15,777 nucleotides of DNA, taken from positions 1 through 15,777 of the forward strand of contig JAEWFT010000026.1 of assembly GCA_023388715.1 (NCBI GenBank). The letters are read 5' to 3'. Every line of letters starts with the position of its first letter. The stretch's first letter is position 1. Below are positions 14,400 to 15,777 of this stretch, one piece after another. This stretch comes from Pseudomonadota bacterium (GTDB taxonomy: Bacteria; Pseudomonadota; Gammaproteobacteria; Xanthomonadales; Xanthomonadaceae). Position numbers and translations under genes: made by a program. The notes under the pieces were generated by a model. The model was not told where the DNA came from. It worked only from the letters and a program-made list of their open reading frames with translations, and made no database searches.

Positions 14400-15777
14400 G
14401 TGATCGGCAGACTGCGCATCGCGGTGGCGGCGGCATTGGTGCTGGCCGCGGGCAACGCATGGGCGCTGGGACTGGGCCAGATCCAGGTCAAGTCGAAGCG
14501 CAACCAGCCGCTGCTGGCTGAAATCCCGATCGTGTCGACCACGCCGGGGGAACTGCAGGCGCTGCAGGCGCGGCTGGCGTCGCCGGAAACCTTCCGCCGG
14601 GTCGGCCTGGCGCCGCCCAGCGGTGCTGCCTCCGACCTGCAGTTCAGCTTGGGCAGCGACGCGCGCGGGCGCCCGGTGATCCGGGTGACCACGGTCCGGC
14701 CGGTCGAGCAGTCGGTGCTGAACTTCTTGATCGAGGTCGACTGGGGACAGGGCCGCCTGGTGCGGGAATATTCGGCGCTGATCGACGTGCCGCAAACCGC
14801 GGGCGCGGCGGTGCCGACCGCGATCGAAATGCCGGCCACACCGGCGCCGCCGGTGGTGCAGCGCCCCGTGGTGGCCGCGCCGCCGCCCCCGCCACCCGTG
14901 CCCGTCCAGCCAGCCCGCGAGCCCGTCCCCGAGCCGCCGCCGGCGCGCGCGCCAGCACCGGTCGCGACCGCTCCGGTGGAGCCGCCGCCGGCGCGGAGCA
15001 ATGCGGTTGCAACGATGACGCCGACACCGGCGCCTGAATCGGTGCCGGCCGCGGAATCGCGCAACGAATATGGTCCGGTCAAGCGCGGCGAGAGCCTGTC
15101 GGCGATCGCCAGCCAGCTGGAGATACGCCAGTCGGGAAGCCTGGAGCAGACCATGCTGGCGCTGCTGCGCGCCAATCCGGATGCTTTCCTGGATGACGAC
15201 ATCAACCGCCTGCGCCGCGGCGCGGTATTGCGGGTGCCATCGCGCAGCGAGGTGGCCGCGATCGACGCCGACGAGGCCAGCCAGGTGGTGCGCCAGCAGA
15301 TGCAGCAATGGCGGCAGGCGCGTCGGGCGGTGCGTCAACCCGAGGCCACCGCAGCGACGGTTGCCGCTGCACCTGTCGCTGCCCGAAGCGCCCCCGCGGA
15401 GGCGCCTGCAGCACGACCCGCCGCGCCCGCGCCACGCGTGGCGGCCGTCGCCGCGGCAGCTGCACCGCGCCGCAGCGAAGCGCGCCTGGAAATCGTGCCG
15501 GCGGCAGCGCCCGGCAAGGCCAATGGAACACGATCCGGCACCGCCGCCGGGGGCGAGGGCAGCATGCAGCAGCAGATCCGCCAGCGCGACGAGGACATCG
15601 CCGCCAAGGCCGCCGAAATCAATGAGCTGAAGGAGCGGGTGGCCGCGCTGGAGAAGCTCAAGGACGAACAGCAGTCGCTGATCTCGCTGAAGGACAGCGA
15701 GCTGGCCGCCGCCCAGCAGCGCCTCGCCGACGTCCGCACCGCTGCTCCGGCCGCCGCGCCGGCCGCCACCGCGCAGC
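14400..15777 (+). CDS. fimV: FimV/HubP-type polar scaffold protein, N-terminal part
   Basis: An open frame from a GTG at 14400 runs without a stop to the window edge (459 codons); the rest lies outside. The GTG is supported by AGGGGA at 14389-14394, 5 bases upstream, and by the signal peptide that follows (cleavage likely after AWA, residue about 22). After it comes LGLGQIQVKSKRNQPLLAEI, the FimV N-terminal signature. FimV/HubP proteins are large inner-membrane scaffolds with periplasmic peptidoglycan-binding regions, organising type IV pili and pole functions. A LysM-like region (YGPVKRGESLSAIASQLEI to about residue 281) is present. Pro-rich linkers (about 150-215) and an Ala-rich linker flank it, and a coiled coil (about 389-446, heptad-like Glu/Lys/Leu) ends the visible part. 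Downstream truA/trpF would be expected but is not visible. Confidence 0.93.
   Translation, partial: MIGRLRIAVAAALVLAAGNAWALGLGQIQVKSKRNQPLLAEIPIVSTTPGELQALQARLASPETFRRVGLAPPSGAASDLQFSLGSDARGRPVIRVTTVRPVEQSVLNFLIEVDWGQGRLVREYSALIDVPQTAGAAVPTAIEMPATPAPPVVQRPVVAAPPPPPPVPVQPAREPVPEPPPARAPAPVATAPVEPPPARSNAVATMTPTPAPESVPAAESRNEYGPVKRGESLSAIASQLEIRQSGSLEQTMLALLRANPDAFLDDDINRLRRGAVLRVPSRSEVAAIDADEASQVVRQQMQQWRQARRAVRQPEATAATVAAAPVAARSAPAEAPAARPAAPAPRVAAVAAAAAPRRSEARLEIVPAAAPGKANGTRSGTAAGGEGSMQQQIRQRDEDIAAKAAEINELKERVAALEKLKDEQQSLISLKDSELAAAQQRLADVRTAAPAAAPAATAQ

Noticed and set aside
14866..15030. The Pro/Ala-rich stretch of fimV as a DNA repeat
   Set aside because: The CCG/GCG-rich bases encode irregular Pro-rich linkers typical of FimV proteins. 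I see no exact tandem unit of significant length.
12084..15338. A 1084-codon open frame on the minus strand across prmB, aroC, asd and fimV
   Set aside because: It lies antisense to four well-supported genes and its product is an Arg/His/Ala/Gly-rich low-complexity string with no motifs. Long antisense frames are expected at this GC content.

Overview
The window is uniformly GC-rich (roughly 70 percent by eye) and densely coded, with high-GC codon use throughout. The block prmB-aroC-asd-fimV together with a psd/SCO pair points to a gammaproteobacterium of the Lysobacter/Luteimonas/Xanthomonas group (Lysobacteraceae/Xanthomonadaceae). This placement is inferred from gene content and remembered synteny, not from a search.

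Layout. (1) 3-2434, plus strand: an arsenic-resistance operon cut by the left edge. It runs from the 3' part of an ArsI/CadI-type VOC metalloenzyme with a Cys-rich tail, through an ArsN2-type acetyltransferase and an ACR3 arsenite efflux pump, to a thiol-type arsenate reductase ArsC. Successive genes overlap by 1 nt, are spaced by 10 nt, or overlap by 4 nt, so they look co-transcribed and translationally coupled. (2) 2455-5232, plus strand: a small GIY-YIG-like protein, a very Met-rich 113-aa protein of unknown function, and an AarF/UbiB-family kinase-like membrane protein. (3) 5233-5420: a convergent intergenic stretch full of inverted repeats, ending in a clear intrinsic terminator for katE. 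(4) 5421-9589: a large-subunit HPII-type catalase (katE, minus strand) divergent from a ferritin-like four-helix protein and a DAO-type FAD oxidoreductase (plus strand). This looks like an oxidative-stress locus, with a perfect 12-bp hairpin between the last two genes. (5) 9594-11110, minus strand: a SCO-family copper/thiol protein and phosphatidylserine decarboxylase, overlapping by 4 nt. (6) 11195-15777, plus strand: prmB (ribosomal protein L3 glutamine methyltransferase), aroC (chorismate synthase, apparently starting at TTG one base after prmB), asd (aspartate-semialdehyde dehydrogenase) and the 5' part of fimV, which starts at GTG and is cut by the right edge.

Functionally, the left third detoxifies arsenic: ArsC reduces arsenate, Acr3 exports arsenite, and ArsI and ArsN2 probably deal with organic arsenicals. 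The middle handles peroxide and perhaps iron or redox stress. The right third is housekeeping: membrane phospholipid synthesis, respiratory copper handling, translation, amino-acid biosynthesis and polar or type IV pilus organisation. I see no rRNA, tRNA, CRISPR array, insertion sequence or phage gene, and no gene-free stretch longer than about 200 bases. The least understood parts are the GIY-YIG-like and Met-rich proteins after arsC, the ferritin-like/FAD oxidoreductase pair beside katE, and several strong hairpins between co-directional genes.
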